Made by a program: the position numbers and the translations under genes. A DNA stretch of 64,000 bases, from contig CM053249.1 in the NCBI GenBank assembly GCA_028583405.1, forward strand, positions 39,529,759 to 39,593,758. Direction: 5' to 3'. This document shows positions 28,279-39,922 of the stretch, piece after piece. The DNA is from Pogonophryne albipinna (Eukaryota > Chordata > Actinopteri > Perciformes > Artedidraconidae). Below the pieces are notes generated by a model that was not told where the DNA came from, ran no database searches, and saw only the letters and a list, made by a program, of their open reading frames with translations. How positions within the stretch are numbered: position 1 is the stretch's first letter; each line of letters begins with the position of its first letter.

Positions 28279-30667
28279 TAGGGCTGCCCTCGACTAAAGA
28301 TTTGTCAAGTCGACCAATAGTCGTCAATTAAGGCGATTAGTTGATTAATCGTTGCACGTTTATGATACATTATGATTATAAATATATATATTATTTTCTT
28401 TCTCCCAAAATGGTTTCAGTTTCAAAGGCTGATAAAGAGCGTTGTGCTTCATATAAAATAAAACTGTAATAATGAACCTTTGAATTATAAATTAAATGTA
28501 GAGAGCGCATGAGAGTCACAGCGCACGGACGCAGCGGTATAAACAGCAGGAGTGGAGTGCACCAGCTGGGCGTGAGACTGGTCCTAACTCTACGTCCGAC
28601 GTAGAACCGAAGGTTAAGACCAAACTAAAGTTATGACTAGTGCACCACTTAGACTTGAGGCCTGTATGCGTTGCGCCTGGGTGTAACTTTTACGCCTAGT
28701 ATGGAGTAGGCGTAAATCGGAAAGATAGACTAGTATCCATAGTAATGTAAAACAGGCAAGAAGGAAAATAACGATGGCAGTGCGTCTTGTTTACAGGTTT
28801 AACAACGAAAGGGCATTAAGACGAGAGAGTCATTTGTGATCAAACAAATGCACTGGACATCTATTCGGACAGTGAGCTGATAGAGAGGTTTTGTTTCGGC
28901 AGACAAGCCCTTTTTTAATGAATCGAGGAGATCTCCCCTCAACTACAGCATGGATCACACCGAAACGCTACGCTCCTTGCAGGTGCTGATTGTGCGCGAT
29001 CGTGCTGCTTTGAATGGAGAAGTTTGAGTGTTAAATTATGTAGATGTGTGTTGCTTGGCAACAATTACTGTTTTGCGTGTATTGACAAGGACGCGTCACA
29101 CGCATTTTAAGACTAGACGCAGCTACGACCGTGACTAGTCAGGCTTGGTGCACTCAGTGTAAATTCAAATCACTAAGTTGGACGTAGCTAAGCCCGACGT
29201 TAGAGTTAAGAGCTACTTTTTTACGCCCAGCTGGTGCACTCCACTCCAGAAGCTCTGGTCAGGATTCTTATTGTGTTTGTGAACAAGCAGCGAGGACACA
29301 CACGGAACATTTAGTTCTAGTTTCTATTATTCATATATCTGAATATAACAGCTGTTATCTGTGTTGGTTATTCTCGCGTCGAGGAGAGAAGCTTAAAAAG
29401 GAGACTAAATGGAGTCTCTGAGATGGTGTCAAATTGGTACTTTAATTAAAAATAAAGGCGCGGTTATGTTACAAACAGGATTTTGTTCGACAGAAAAAGC
29501 AGCTCTGTCTCTGGCTCTGGCAGGTGAAGAAAGAGCCCAAACCCCTCAGGTCCCGCTGTATTTATATCCTCTGCTGGCTCCTCCCTGCGGGCCGGCTCTC
29601 CACGTTTTAATGTTCGTTGTTTTGCATATCAGAGGATACAGACATTGTACATTCAATATATATCTAAACGCGCCTTTTCTCTTCCTTAACTCTTTCATGA
29701 CTTTTCATTTAACACATTCTAAACGCTGTAATCAATACTCCAAAAAATACAGGAAATACTTCACGGCAGTTTGGTTTCCGGTCGTTCCGGAAGTTGTCAC
29801 ATGCTACCCACATCTGTAAACAATAACGTACTCAAATAAACTGTACCTTCATTTAATATTCAACAATAATATCTCGACGTCTGTAGTTGTAGTGTTGAAA
29901 TCAGTAGGTTTCGGTGTGCAACATCATATCATATCGCTGCTAAATTCACCTCTATAGTAAATGGTATATTAGCCTCATGCTAAATGCTAACCGGAGATGA
30001 AGGATTTTCAGAATAAAAGCTTAACAACTGGTTGTGCACAGGAACTTCTGGTTTTTCAGTATAAAACAGCTTTTAAACTGACGGTATGTTTTATGGTTCA
30101 TTATGCTATCAAAACATTGATTTTAATTTCTAACACAGCCCAATAAATACCACAGAGGAAACAGAAACAAGAAAATATGAGCGTCGGCAAAGATCCCTCC
30201 GCATTATGCCCTCATCATGAAATGAAACCTTTATCGTTTTCTGAGGTCAGAATGATTATATTGTAGCGTCTCGCTATAGGAACACAGGGAGGCTTTGTAT
30301 GTCTTTTATCCGGGAGTTTATTAATAACGATCACAGATTACTGTTGGCCGTAACCACGTCAAAACAATGAAACAACTCGGTTAACTCCTCACTCTCACAC
30401 ACCTACTCAGTCAGCTCTTTCGTAGCATTCCCTGGCTCTCTCTCTAGGAACCTCCCTCTTCGACACCCAACCAATCAGACGACACTCTCTCACTTACCTC
30501 ACAGCCACAAGTCACAAGAACTGTCTATCAAAACAAAACAGTGACACGTCGCTGACATTCTGTAAAATATAAATAAACTCTGAACAATAATTTCTTTTTT
30601 TTCTTCAAATAATCAACTAATGAAAAATTGCTCGATTTTATTAGTCGACTATTATGGGGCAGCCCTA
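28279..30667. mobile_element. hAT non-autonomous element with exact 8-bp duplication
   Basis: The ends are TAGGGCTGCCCTCGACTAA and, reversed, TAGGGCTGCCCCATAATAG; the TAGTCGAC subterminal motif occurs on both sides. GCACACAA flanks it at 28271-28278 and 30668-30675. The left duplication overlaps the provirus duplication (28269-28272), so the provirus landed right at its edge. No transposase frame was seen. A large part of the interior is an LTR-like segment (29360-30137). Confidence 0.9.
29360..30137 (-). repeat. Retroviral-type LTR inside the hAT
   Basis: On the minus strand it starts TGTGTTAGAAATTAAAATC, has GATATAAATA about 590 bases in, then an ATTAAAG, and ends in GCGAGAATAACCAACACA. 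It aligns along its length with the interrupted LTR at 46682-58875 (AAATCAATG, CTGTTTTAT, CCGCGC, GAGACTCCATT, GCTTCTCTCC). No target duplication was found at its edges. Confidence 0.55.
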
Positions 30668-30675
30668 GCACACAA

Positions 30676-30842
30676 CAAACTTTTGGAATATGAAATGCAT
30701 ACTCTCGGCTGGCAAATACAAGTACACAGTTTCATGAATCATAAACACTGTGTGCACAATTATTAGGCGAGTACTTTGACCATATCGTAATTGTATGCAC
30801 TCTGAATAGTGTTTATCACCTTCTGAGGGAGCCCCACTGTAT
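30676..30842. other. Short spacer
   Basis: Nothing recognisable beyond the edge of the DIRS fragment. Confidence 0.5.
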
Positions 30843-31140
30843 TCAGATTGTACCACTCACGGGCCAGGCCCATAGTGCCAAGCGCTCTGGGTGTGGGTGA
30901 AAGATCGTCCCCCTCGCCTGAGACAGTATGTCCCTGCGTAGTGGGAGCTGCCACAGCTGCCCGCACAGCAGCTGATATATCTCCGCCAGCCAGTACATTG
31001 CAGGCCAGTGCGGAGCTATCAGGATAAGTGTGTGACGTTGTTCTCTCACTCTGGCCAGAGTTGGGGGTATCAGAGCCAGGGGTGGGAACGCGTACAGAAG
31101 GACCGGAGGCCAAACATGCGCGAGCGCGTCCACGCCTAAC
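30763..31140 (-). pseudogene. DIRS-type polymerase fragment (RNase H/C-terminal part)
   Basis: The minus-strand frame reads DALAHVWPPVLLYAFPPLAL, then REQRHTLILIAPHWPA and WQLPLRRDILSQARGTIFHP. The run of Trp-Pro, YAFPP and APxWP motifs is the linker after RNase H in DIRS- and Gypsy-type polymerases of fish. No RT palm is present. The fragment ends exactly where a GC-rich TIR-like element begins (31141). A DIRS-type recombinase scrap also lies at 8760-9180, but the two need not come from one copy. Confidence 0.5.
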
Positions 31141-31664
31141 CCCTAGTTTCCACCGGGTCCGTCTGCGGCGCGTTACGGCTGCGCCGCGGTTTTGGTCCGG
31201 CCTCCTCCGGCGTCATACCCTACCGGGCGCGTTTCACGAGCGTTTCAGAAGCATTACGGAAGCGGAGCGTTGTGCATGCCGGCTCGCAGTTCTTGTTGAT
31301 TTGGGCATATTTCCTGGACATTTGTACTTCTACAAAAAAGTAAGCTACGTAGTTAAATGGTTTATTTTTGTGTCTGTTTAAAGGTGGGGTAGGTAAGTTT
31401 CAGAAACCGGCGTTGGTTGATTAATTTAATCTGGCCTCGTATGATTAAAAGCAACACGATCATCAACCCGACGCAGTCCCCTATAGTTGTTATTGTGGGC
31501 GGCGTTGAGGAGAAAATCAGCAACGTAAACGGTGATGTCATGACGCAGCACCAGTCGGGCTATGAGCGGTGAAAACAAAATTGGCCTAAAAATAAGAACC
31601 GGTTCGGAACCAGAAGAGCACTAGCTCGGAGCTAGAACTGGAACTGGTTTGGTGGGAAACAGGG
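31141..31664. repeat. Possible TIR element in the DIRS fragment
   Basis: The left end reads CCCTAGTTTCCACC and the right end, reversed, reads CCCTGTTTCCCACC. The interior is GC-rich (GCGGCGCGTTACGGCTGCGC) on the left, with GAACCGGTTCGGAACC on the right. No convincing target duplication was seen. Confidence 0.4.
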
Positions 31665-32329
31665 ACAGGTGAGCTATACAGTGGTCCAAGATAGAATCTA
31701 TACATTTGGCCAAGAAGCTTCTGTGCTGTGCGTCCCACCATCATCACCGCTGCAGTGCACAGACAGGAGGCGCTTCAGAGAGCTTCATGTTTTATTTACT
31801 GGTCGGTGGCCACTTGGCAGCAAGCATGTGTTTCTTAGAAAGCCTGGCTTTGTGAAGAGCCCAGGCCTGGCCGTTTGCTGTGGGGAAGATGCAAGCTGTA
31901 AGATGAACTGTGAGAAGAACATACATTAAGGTGCTAAAGGCTGTTTTTACTCGGTGCAGTGCACGGAGAGCGGCTGTAGTGCACAGTGAATAATATGTTT
32001 CAGTGTTTTTATGAGGAATAATGTGCTGCTATGAAACTTTAATACGTTTCGTTCTTCCATACAGCTTTTCCCTCTCTGTTAGCTTCACTGTAAAACCTAA
32101 GTGAATACAACTCAAATCATTTTTGAAACTGTTTTTATCGTCATTTTTGAGTAACACTACTTAAATGTTTAAAGTTAAAGTATAACTTATTGATTGAGTA
32201 CTATTTATTAGTAATTTGAAGTGATGCTAAAGAAACAGTACCTATTAAGTTATTTTAACTAGGTATTTTTGTTAACACAGTCCAAATAAAAAGCAGGTAG
32301 GCTATGGTTAACTTACATATGTGTATTCA
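31665..32329. other. Unassigned spacer
   Basis: An 86-codon frame at 31669-31929 has no recognised domain. Nothing else stands out. Confidence 0.4.
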
Positions 32330-32480
32330 TTTCATTTCAAACCTTTATTTATACAGATAAATCCCATTTGAGATCATTGATCTCTTTTTCAAGGGAGACC
32401 TGCTCAAGTAGTTCCACATGAAACATAAAAACATAAATAGAACAACAAAAGGACCTTACCTTTAAATGTAAACATGTAGC
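32330..32480 (-). mobile_element. CR1/Rex1-like LINE 3' end fragment
   Basis: Matches the 3' end of the LINE at 47178-57530 (CAAACCTTTATTTATACAG, GATCATTGATCTCTTTTTC, AAGGGAGACCTGC on the plus strand). It is a 5'-truncated copy with only ~150 bp left. Confidence 0.7.
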
Positions 32481-33371
32481 CATATAAACCCCACTTTGAA
32501 CTTTGAAAAACAGTTTAACTTGAGTAGTACTCAAAACTGAATGTAGAGTACTCAAAATCTTCTTTGAAACTGATTACATGAATATAATTAATTATCTTGA
32601 ACCCAAAATGCCAAGTCACTGTTTGATTAAGTAAATTATTTACCAAACAACAAATCAATTGTTTGGTAAACTTCTACTAAATACTGAATGTCTATAAAAC
32701 GGTGCAGGGCATGTGAAATATTTGATGGTAATTAATTGGTGACGTGTTGATGCCAAGATAGCTGACATCTCTCATTGAACATGATATGTTGAATTGGATA
32801 ATAGCAAGTTGCAGGGCACATCGTTCCCTTTGTTCCTTTCAGATCCAGCCTTTCAGAAAGCCAGATTGCTGGTTCTCTGTTGTGTCAGCACAGCGAGGCT
32901 CCTCTTCCATCATTAAGGAGGCGTTTTGCTCCGTGTTTTCAGCAACTCTGTCAACTCCTTCAAAGTCTGGTCCTGAAAGAGTAAAAGCTGTGTGCACTTT
33001 AGAGACGGGTGAAAGCAGTCATTTGAAATATTTTTGTAAAAACCAGCTCCTCTTAACCAAAATGTCTCAGTAGCAGGAGCAAGTGGCATGCCATGCTAAC
33101 CCCCCATACCCTCCCTAATAATTAGGAGATAATGGGTAGTTGGCCTGGTAGTATCATGGACAGATGTGGTGTCTCGTCAATTGTGTTAGTTGTGTTTGTC
33201 TTATGTCTATCATTTCATGTTTAGTCAGGTATCTATGTAGAGTCAGGTTTTCATGTTACTTCACGTCTTGTCTGTCTATTTATGTCTGTCATCTCTAGTC
33301 AAGTCCCCATGTTTCATGTCATGTCTCGTTTTCCCATTTCCTGTTTTATTTTGTACTTACCTCTTGTCTTT
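32481..33371. other. Unassigned spacer
   Basis: There is no recognisable gene. The 95-codon frame at 32786-33073 shows no domain. Confidence 0.4.
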
Positions 33372-34052
33372 GGCCCATTCCCAAACCGCCCCCTACACCC
33401 TACCCCTTCGTTTGCACGTTCACGCGGAGGGTCCGCCATATTAAGGGCTGTTCCAATCAACGAGTGTGGAGGGGGAGTGGGCTATCAAGCCCTCAAACAG
33501 CGAGTCTGCAGCGATGCTGACTTGAGACCGGTCTCTACCTGACCGGAGTCACGCTGTGTGTGTCCGTCGGGAAACAAGCTGTTAAAAATGTCCAGCAAAC
33601 ATCCACTGATAAACTACGATGTTAACAACCTCGATGACCTCATATGTTTTTAACTTAGGATCATACCTGTGTTTAGTCTAGAGAAAGGTAAAATTGTGCA
33701 TTTTATTATAAAGTTGTGTATATTTACAGACCGTTGCAAAAACTAAGAAGCTTATAAACATCAGGTTTAAAACTAAAAGAGCTTTGAAACACAATGAAAG
33801 ATGTTTGGAGTTTTATTTGAGTTATTAATTTAAACTTTTTGTCTAAGAGATGCTGATTTGAAACCGTTGTTACATACAGTTACGGCATTTCCTGTTTCTG
33901 CCGGAGAGAGGGGAGGCCGTCCCAAAGCTTGCTGCTGTATTTACTCCCTCCGTCTGACAGGAGGGAGCCTCGTTGAGCTGCGAGTGTGGCTACAGACGGA
34001 GTTCACTCCGTCACGGAGGGGTAGGGTCGAGGGAGTGGTTTGGGATTGGGCC
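33372..34052. mobile_element. TIR element with ~36-bp imperfect inverted repeats
   Basis: The left end GGCCCATTCCCAAACCGCCC continuing to CACCCTACCCCT pairs with the right end, which reversed reads GGCCCAATCCCAAACCACTC and then CGACCCTACCCCT. The interior holds GGAGGG-rich and polyadenylation-poor sequence without a transposase. The target duplication is unclear, so the superfamily is not assigned. Confidence 0.55.
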
Positions 34053-34448
34053 TGTTAATTCCTCCCTTTGTGTGTTTTCACGCCATCGCCAGCCCCGCCC
34101 CTGATTGTTTCCACCTGTTCCCACTTCCCTCATGTTTAAATAGTCCTTGTCTCCCTTTGTCTTGTGCCAGTTCGTCTTGTTTCAGTGTGCTTCACATGTC
34201 CAGAGACCCAGCGTGATACCAGAGAGGAGAGTTACCAGAGAGGAGAGTTTTTGTTTTGTCCTCGCAAGAGTGATCTTTTGTTTAAACTTTGTGTTATTTT
34301 TCTCAGTGTTATCAAAGCTGGTAAAGGTGCAGCTAGTTTTAATGACTTTGTATAATGCAGGGTAGCTTGTGAATTTACTCCAGGTGGAACTAAAGTCTGA
34401 TTTAACACTTGATTATATTTCACATCATTCATCCACATCTGTAAAGTA
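34053..34448. repeat. Unclassified fish repeats
   Basis: Low-complexity pyrimidine-rich sequence (TGTTTCCACCTGTTCCCAC, TAAATAGTCC) resembles a common teleost interspersed repeat. From about 34400 it runs into the repeat whose other half resumes at 39787. Confidence 0.35.
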
Positions 34449-34652
34449 ACTAAAGGTAGGGGTGTAACGGTATCCGTATTCGTCCCGAACCGTCACGGTT
34501 CGGACATCACGGTTCGGCACATGCAGTCACACGACGAATACGCCTTTTTTTTTTTTACGAGTGGGAAAAAGTCATTCAAGCAGTATCCACTTCACTATTT
34601 ATAATCCAGGGGGCGGTATTGCGCCTAAAAGCTGTTTGCCAGCCGCCCTTAA

Positions 34653-36676
34653 CCTCTTAAGCCCGAGGGTCCCCCCAGTGGACCCCCCCCACAGTTTTTT
34701 TACGAGACTATGTCTCAGGGCTTCTTAACATTTATGAAACTATTAATGTTCCATACCCTTTTAACGCTAAGAAACTCCGCTAACTGACAATGTGAACCAT
34801 TTTTAGCTAAAAGAAACACAAGAGTAATACCAAGCCTTTGAATTAGCATGGAGCGAAAAAATGCTAACTAATGCTAACGGATTTTGCACAGCACTCACGG
34901 TAGAAATGCCCTTATTACTTATCGTAACTGCACAAACAAGATATACGATTTAAAGCTGAGACTCCAGACATATAATATCATCACTGTAGGACCCCGAATT
35001 GCGGAGCTATCAGCCAGAAAAGAGAAAGTAAACAACATCCGGTTTCAAAAATATTACAATAATTTCGTCTTACCTTTTTTGATTTGTGATCAAAAGTTGT
35101 GTTCACCGGAATAAAAACGCCGCTCAAGGTTAATCCAATGTCTTTGTGTCACGTAGAAATTTTGACTGATAATCCTTCATCATATTTATGGCAATATACT
35201 GGGTATAAAATGTTGCCGTCCAGGCGTGCACTTTCAGATATGCTTTGTTCGCTTCTCTATTACGTCCGCTATGGTAATGTTTACGTTGATTTGGGAACTG
35301 CCCATCGATTCTATTGGTTCTGATGGTTAAGAAAAAGGTGTAAATCACACGAATCGACCAATGGGTTCCAGAGATATGGTCCTGCGTAAAGTATAAAGAA
35401 TGCCAGCCAGTTTAAGTACTTTACGCAGGCGGCTTCATTTATTGTTTACTACTAACAAGCAGGCATTACAGCAGAACCCAGAGCACACGGAGCACACCGA
35501 AGATAACGGAATTGCAGTTTTATTGCTTATAGATTATCAGAACATTTCAAAGGGGACACAGCCACATTGGATATTAACCTATGGATTAACTACATCATCG
35601 TTTTTATCGTTTTAATGCCATTGAAGACCAGTTTAGACCAGGCAAAGAGGAAGGTAAGCCATTAGCCTAGCGCATGCTAGTACCTAACTCCACTTGTTTT
35701 GATGTACGTTTTTGTTGATAACGTCGCAAGTTTGTATCTTTCAGTGTTGAGGTGGGCACCGTTAGATTCTGTGTCTTTACGATCAAAACCGATGTGTTGG
35801 ATGTGCAGCTAGGATAAGTAATAAGGGAGCTAGGATAAGTAATAAGGGAGCTAGGAGTGATTTTCGGTGCAGTAATAGGTTAGCATTTTTCGCTCGGGGC
35901 TAATTCAGATGCTCACTGTTAGCATTGTGTTTTTTTTGAAAAAATAAATGAAAAAGATCAGTTAAATGAGTTTTTCCCCGTTATATGGATATAAAATATT
36001 CATAGTTTATTAAATAGTAAGGTTCCTTAGACGTTGTTTATTGCAAATGACGCGATTTCGGTCCGTGGGGCCTATAAGTGCTATATAAATAAACTTGCCT
36101 TGCCTAAGAGGATAACAGAGTATGTTCTTATATTTTATTTTTATTTTTTATTTTTTTCACAACAGTTGTATTTGGATGGAATGAATACCTATAGTGAAAA
36201 TTCAAAGTAATAAAATGATTTTTACAGTGAAAAAGTTCAAATGGAACTGATGGTTCCCAAATTACCCAGAGGTGAGTCCGCCTGGACTTTATTTTTCTAA
36301 ACCTCTCTAAAAAGGCCAAATTTAACTTGTTTTGCATCAATCTTGATACAGGGTACTAATTATATGTTATAGTTTGTATTCCTAAAGCTTTTAGTCTACT
36401 AACCCATCATTCAAGGGTGGTTTTTACTATAAGTAATGGTTTTTTTTTAGGCGGACATTAGAATTTACATGTTTTTACTATGTTCCATCTGAATTTACTT
36501 TAAAATAAAAACATCTATATTGATTCTGACACTTCTACATCCAACTCACAGGTTTATCATTACTTTGAGAGAAAAGATTATTAATTTACCCCTTTTAGAA
36601 GTGAAGATATAGTCTTTGTTGTGTTAGTGGCATTTTCGAGCCTGAAACCTGAAAAACAGGCTCAGGGCTTAAGAGG
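34653..36676. mobile_element. TTAA-target element, copy 3
   Basis: Nearly identical to 19839-21849, with the same ends (CCTCTTAAGCCCGAGGG). TTAA flanks it at 34649-34652 and 36677-36680. It differs by small indels, such as a duplicated ATAAGGGAGCTAGGATAAGT unit near 35820 and loss of CCACAGATT near 34966. It is non-coding. Confidence 0.88.
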
Positions 36677-37087
36677 TTAAAGAGCCTGTGACACGAGTTT
36701 CCCACATCATCCAAACCCATCAATTTGAGTAAATATTGTCCCCTTGAAAACCGTTACTGAACTGATTTTGGATATTTGTACTTTGATAACCATTAATCTG
36801 CCCTTCAATGTTGACCATTTTCTGGATCTTCTCGGGGATTCTTCAAGTCCCGCCAAATTATGGGTGACGTAATTGCGGGCACAGTGCTCCAGCTGCACCG
36901 TTCAGGATCCCAGCATCTGCATGTAAACGCACGATGGCGCACACAGCAGCAAGCTCAGACAGCGATGACAGTTTAATTTTGAACGTGTCTGAGAGCTCAC
37001 ATGAGGCTGAAGGATCGGTTTATGTTGTATCTGTTAGAAGTTTAGGAATTAGGTGCGTCAATATGGGCGATCATACGGTCATGTAGC

Positions 37088-38220
37088 CAGTGGTGGAATG
37101 GGACTAAAAATCATCCCGGGACTCTCGACCGGCCCACTTCGGTACCGCTAGTAAATTGTCAACGGGGGGAGTGGGGGATGTCAGGGGCGGCGGGTGCTGT
37201 AGGCTAGGGAAGGCTAAGCGTTCCCAAATATTTGTGTCACTGCATCCTGGTAAAATACAAATATAATGTATAATGTCTGTGTCTTTGACATTAGCGCTGC
37301 TAGCCACCTGTGCCCTGTACTACGAAGCCAGTTCAACATACCCTGGATATGTTTGAGTAACAAACAAACTAACAACAACAAACTAACAAACGAGATCTCG
37401 CTAAGCGGTCCTACGACGCTGGTTATCAACTCGGTAAATCAAGCCAGGGTTTCTCTCTCCAGCTGAGAGCGCATTCACGTGAAAGGGGCGGGGTTAGCTA
37501 CATTTGACCAATCACAAACAGGGACAAGTGTACTGACAGCGCAGCGTCATACTTCATTAATGAAAAGTAAACTAATATTAGACAAATATGAGCTTTAAAC
37601 ATCCATGACTTAAACATATAATCCAGGATACAAGCCACAGAGTTGCACCTGCAAGCTGAATACAGAACAACTGGTTAAAAAATAACTAGGCCTACCGAGT
37701 GTTTGAAAGCGTATAGTTTTATGATATCACTGCCCCATCTAAGACACGAGTGGATCTGACTTTAATTACATTTGACTCGAGTGTTTCGTCAACATAATGT
37801 GTTGCTTAAAATAATACTTCTGCATACAGTATGTGACACTGTAAGTGTTGCACGGCCAGATACGGCTGGAGAAGCTGACTCAGATAAGGAAATATATGAT
37901 ATATTATATGATGGCTGATCTGATTGATGATGTAATATGAATGATAAGTGCGACACGTCGGCGTCTTCTCTGCATACGGCAGTTTAAACTGTATTTCCTT
38001 TATCCTGTAATATGACTTGAGAGATTTAAACTCCTTACACTGAGTTGATCTCTTTTCTATAGACGCCGGAGGCGGGCAGCGTCAGGTAAAAAAAAGTTAT
38101 TTAGCCTTCCCAAACCTGAGCCTCACGCGCCGCCTATGGGGGATGTGCTAGTGACTTATCCGATCGGCCCACTTCGGTACCGGCCCATCGGGATTCGTCC
38201 CGATGGCCAGTCCGCCACTG
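37088..38220. mobile_element. hAT-like MITE (CAGTGG...CCACTG), split by another hAT
   Basis: The ends are CAGTGGTGGAATGGGAC and, reversed, CAGTGGCGGACTGGCCATCG. The CGGCCCACTTCGGTACCG motif occurs once on each side of the nested element. Flanking octamers (CATGTAGC and CACCCAGC) match at only 5 of 8. Without the nested insert the element would be under 200 bp. Confidence 0.55.
37182..38138. mobile_element. hAT-like element with exact 8-bp duplication (copy B of the 220-550 repeat)
   Basis: The left end is CAGGGGCGGCGGGTGC and the right end, reversed, is CATAGGCGGCGCGTGAGG. GGGGATGT flanks it at 37174-37181 and 38139-38146. Its left third matches the reverse complement of 220-550 near the start of the window. 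No transposase was seen. Confidence 0.8.
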
Positions 38221-38299
38221 CACCCAGCCCACGTAAACTGTCAATGGGGGGAGCCTCGCTGCGGGGAAACGGTGGGCCTAGTGTCCCGATCGGAGTGGG

Positions 38300-38330
38300 A
38301 ATAATAATAATAATAATAATAATCCGTGCA
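38300..38330. repeat. AAT microsatellite
   Basis: Nine or so ATA/AAT units in a row. Confidence 0.9.
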
Positions 38331-39090
38331 TTTTATCCATTAATTTCCCCAACATTGTGGTAAAAAAACACACGTTTAATCCATGTTGGTGTAACTATAA
38401 AAAGCATCGGTTTGTTTTCTCATCAGGAAATGCAGACCGGCTCAAACAAACGATTTTTAATCATCATCCTCACGATCATTTAATGTATCATATGTTCGCC
38501 GAATTGACATGAAAGCACTAATAAATGTAGTTTCATCCACTTGAGTTTACAACTACAAAAATAATCGATTTGTTTTTATATCACATCCTACGGGAGGAAA
38601 TTCAGCAGCTCTCACTACCGATTTTTAATCCTAATTTAATCATCATCTTCACCACGATCATTTATGTTTATGTTCGCCGAATTGACATGAAAGCACTGAC
38701 AAATATGAATATACTGTAGTCAACTTCATGAAAACGTTATTAACGTGCCTAAACTCAGTAATTCACAATTTCTACGCATGACAACACACTTTGTCCGTGT
38801 TTCGCTCTCTCACCGCACAGTGAAGCGTTCCCGCATTGACGTCACTTCCGGCTTCCCCCAAAACTTCAAAATGAGTCGAAGGAAATTCCCCGCGATGTTC
38901 GAAATTATTGATATTTATCGGAACGGTATCGCATCTTCTTTTTAAACTGACGGTTCGAGATGACTAGTAGCCCAATATTTCATTTCACAACAGTTGTTGG
39001 GATGCTGTCACAGGCTCTTTAAACAACAAATGAAGAACAAGAAGAAACACAACAACAAAACGAACAAAATACAAGAAGAAGAAAAGTTAG

Positions 39091-39415
39091 TATGGCGATT
39101 TCAGATAACACACAGGAGCTAGAAGAACCACCTGCTTCTTTTAAATCAGCTGTGTGGGAACATTTCGGGTTCCCTGTGGACTACAATAATGATGGAGTGC
39201 GAGTGGTGGATCGGACGAGGACGGTGTGTCGGCGTTGTTAGATAGCGGTGCGGTATGCTAATGGTAACACACGTCAAACATGCTAAATCACATCAGAAGG
39301 CATCACCCAGATCACCGGAGCCCGGCAAAAGACAACAGCAGTTCAACAGCTGATCCCCGCTGTTTTTAAGAAGCCAATAGACATGAATGCCGAGAGACCA
39401 AAATAAATAACGGAA
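39091..39415 (+). pseudogene. hAT transposase N-terminus (BED finger), broken
   Basis: From ATG 39091 the frame reads MAISDNTQELEEPP, then SAVWEHFGFPVDYNNDG and RTRTVCRRC, the first half of a BED zinc finger. A TAG directly after CRRC (39239-39241) and a further stop in the finger's second half break it. The region then becomes a shifted frame with SSTADP-like codons. No catalytic core follows, so this copy of the hAT at 34457-39778 is non-autonomous. The same BED architecture is seen in the relic at 15320-16430, and both elements have TAGGGGTGTAAC ends. Confidence 0.65.
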
Positions 39416-39786
39416 TATGTTTTTCAACGACTTTGCGCTCTTGAAACACTTTCTTATTATTTATGATGTAATATTTTCAAGTCATTCTTTTTAGTTTTAC
39501 AGCTTGATGAAACCTTTTTGTTTGCATCAGCCATTATAGATACTATGGCCATCTGAGTGTGTGTGGTAGTGCTTGTGGTTTGTTTTTAACTGTTTATTAA
39601 TACAGTTAATTATTCAAAATGTTAGAGTTCCTTATTTTTAAACTGAAACTTGCACTACTGTTCAAAAATAAATAACATCAAACCTGGAATTATGCATTTG
39701 GGACTTTTTTTTGCTTTTCCTTGTTGTACCGAACCGTGACCCCCAAACCGAGGTACGAACCAAACCGTGACACCCCTAACTAAAGG

Positions 39787-39922
39787 TATTAAATAAATGC
39801 AGTGGAGTAAAAGTACACTATTTACCTCTGAACTGTGGTGGAGTAGAAGTACAAAGTAGCATAACTCAAAATTCCACTAAAGTACAGTACTTGAGTAAAT
39901 GTACTTAGTTATTTAATACCTC
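39787..39922. repeat. Right half of a repeat split by the hAT
   Basis: AGTGGAGTAAAAGTAC ... GAGTAAATGTACTTAG is a common fish repeat. The left part (TCTGTAAAGTAACTAAAGG) precedes the hAT at 34440-34456, so the hAT inserted into this repeat. Confidence 0.45.

Larger units (their letters stand above)
36681..39018. mobile_element. Second TTAA-target element sharing a TTAA with its neighbour
   Basis: The ends are AGAGCCTGTGACACGAG and, reversed, AGAGCCTGTGACAGCAT. TTAA lies at 36677-36680 and 39019-39022. The left TTAA is the right TTAA of the adjacent element. There is no transposase. It contains hAT-like insertions at 37088-38220. Confidence 0.8.
34457..39778 (+). mobile_element. BED-finger hAT with several nested insertions
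   Basis: The ends are TAGGGGTGTAACGG and, reversed, TAGGGGTGTCACGG. Subterminal GAACCGTGAC/GTCACGGTTC motifs occur on both sides. ACTAAAGG is duplicated exactly at 34449-34456 and 39779-39786. Within it are two TTAA elements side by side (34653-36676, 36681-39018), the second with two hAT-like pieces nested inside. A transposase start remains at 39091-39415. Confidence 0.88.

Noticed and set aside
29409..29819. 136-codon frame
   Set aside because: Lies on the opposite strand across an LTR-like segment inside a hAT.
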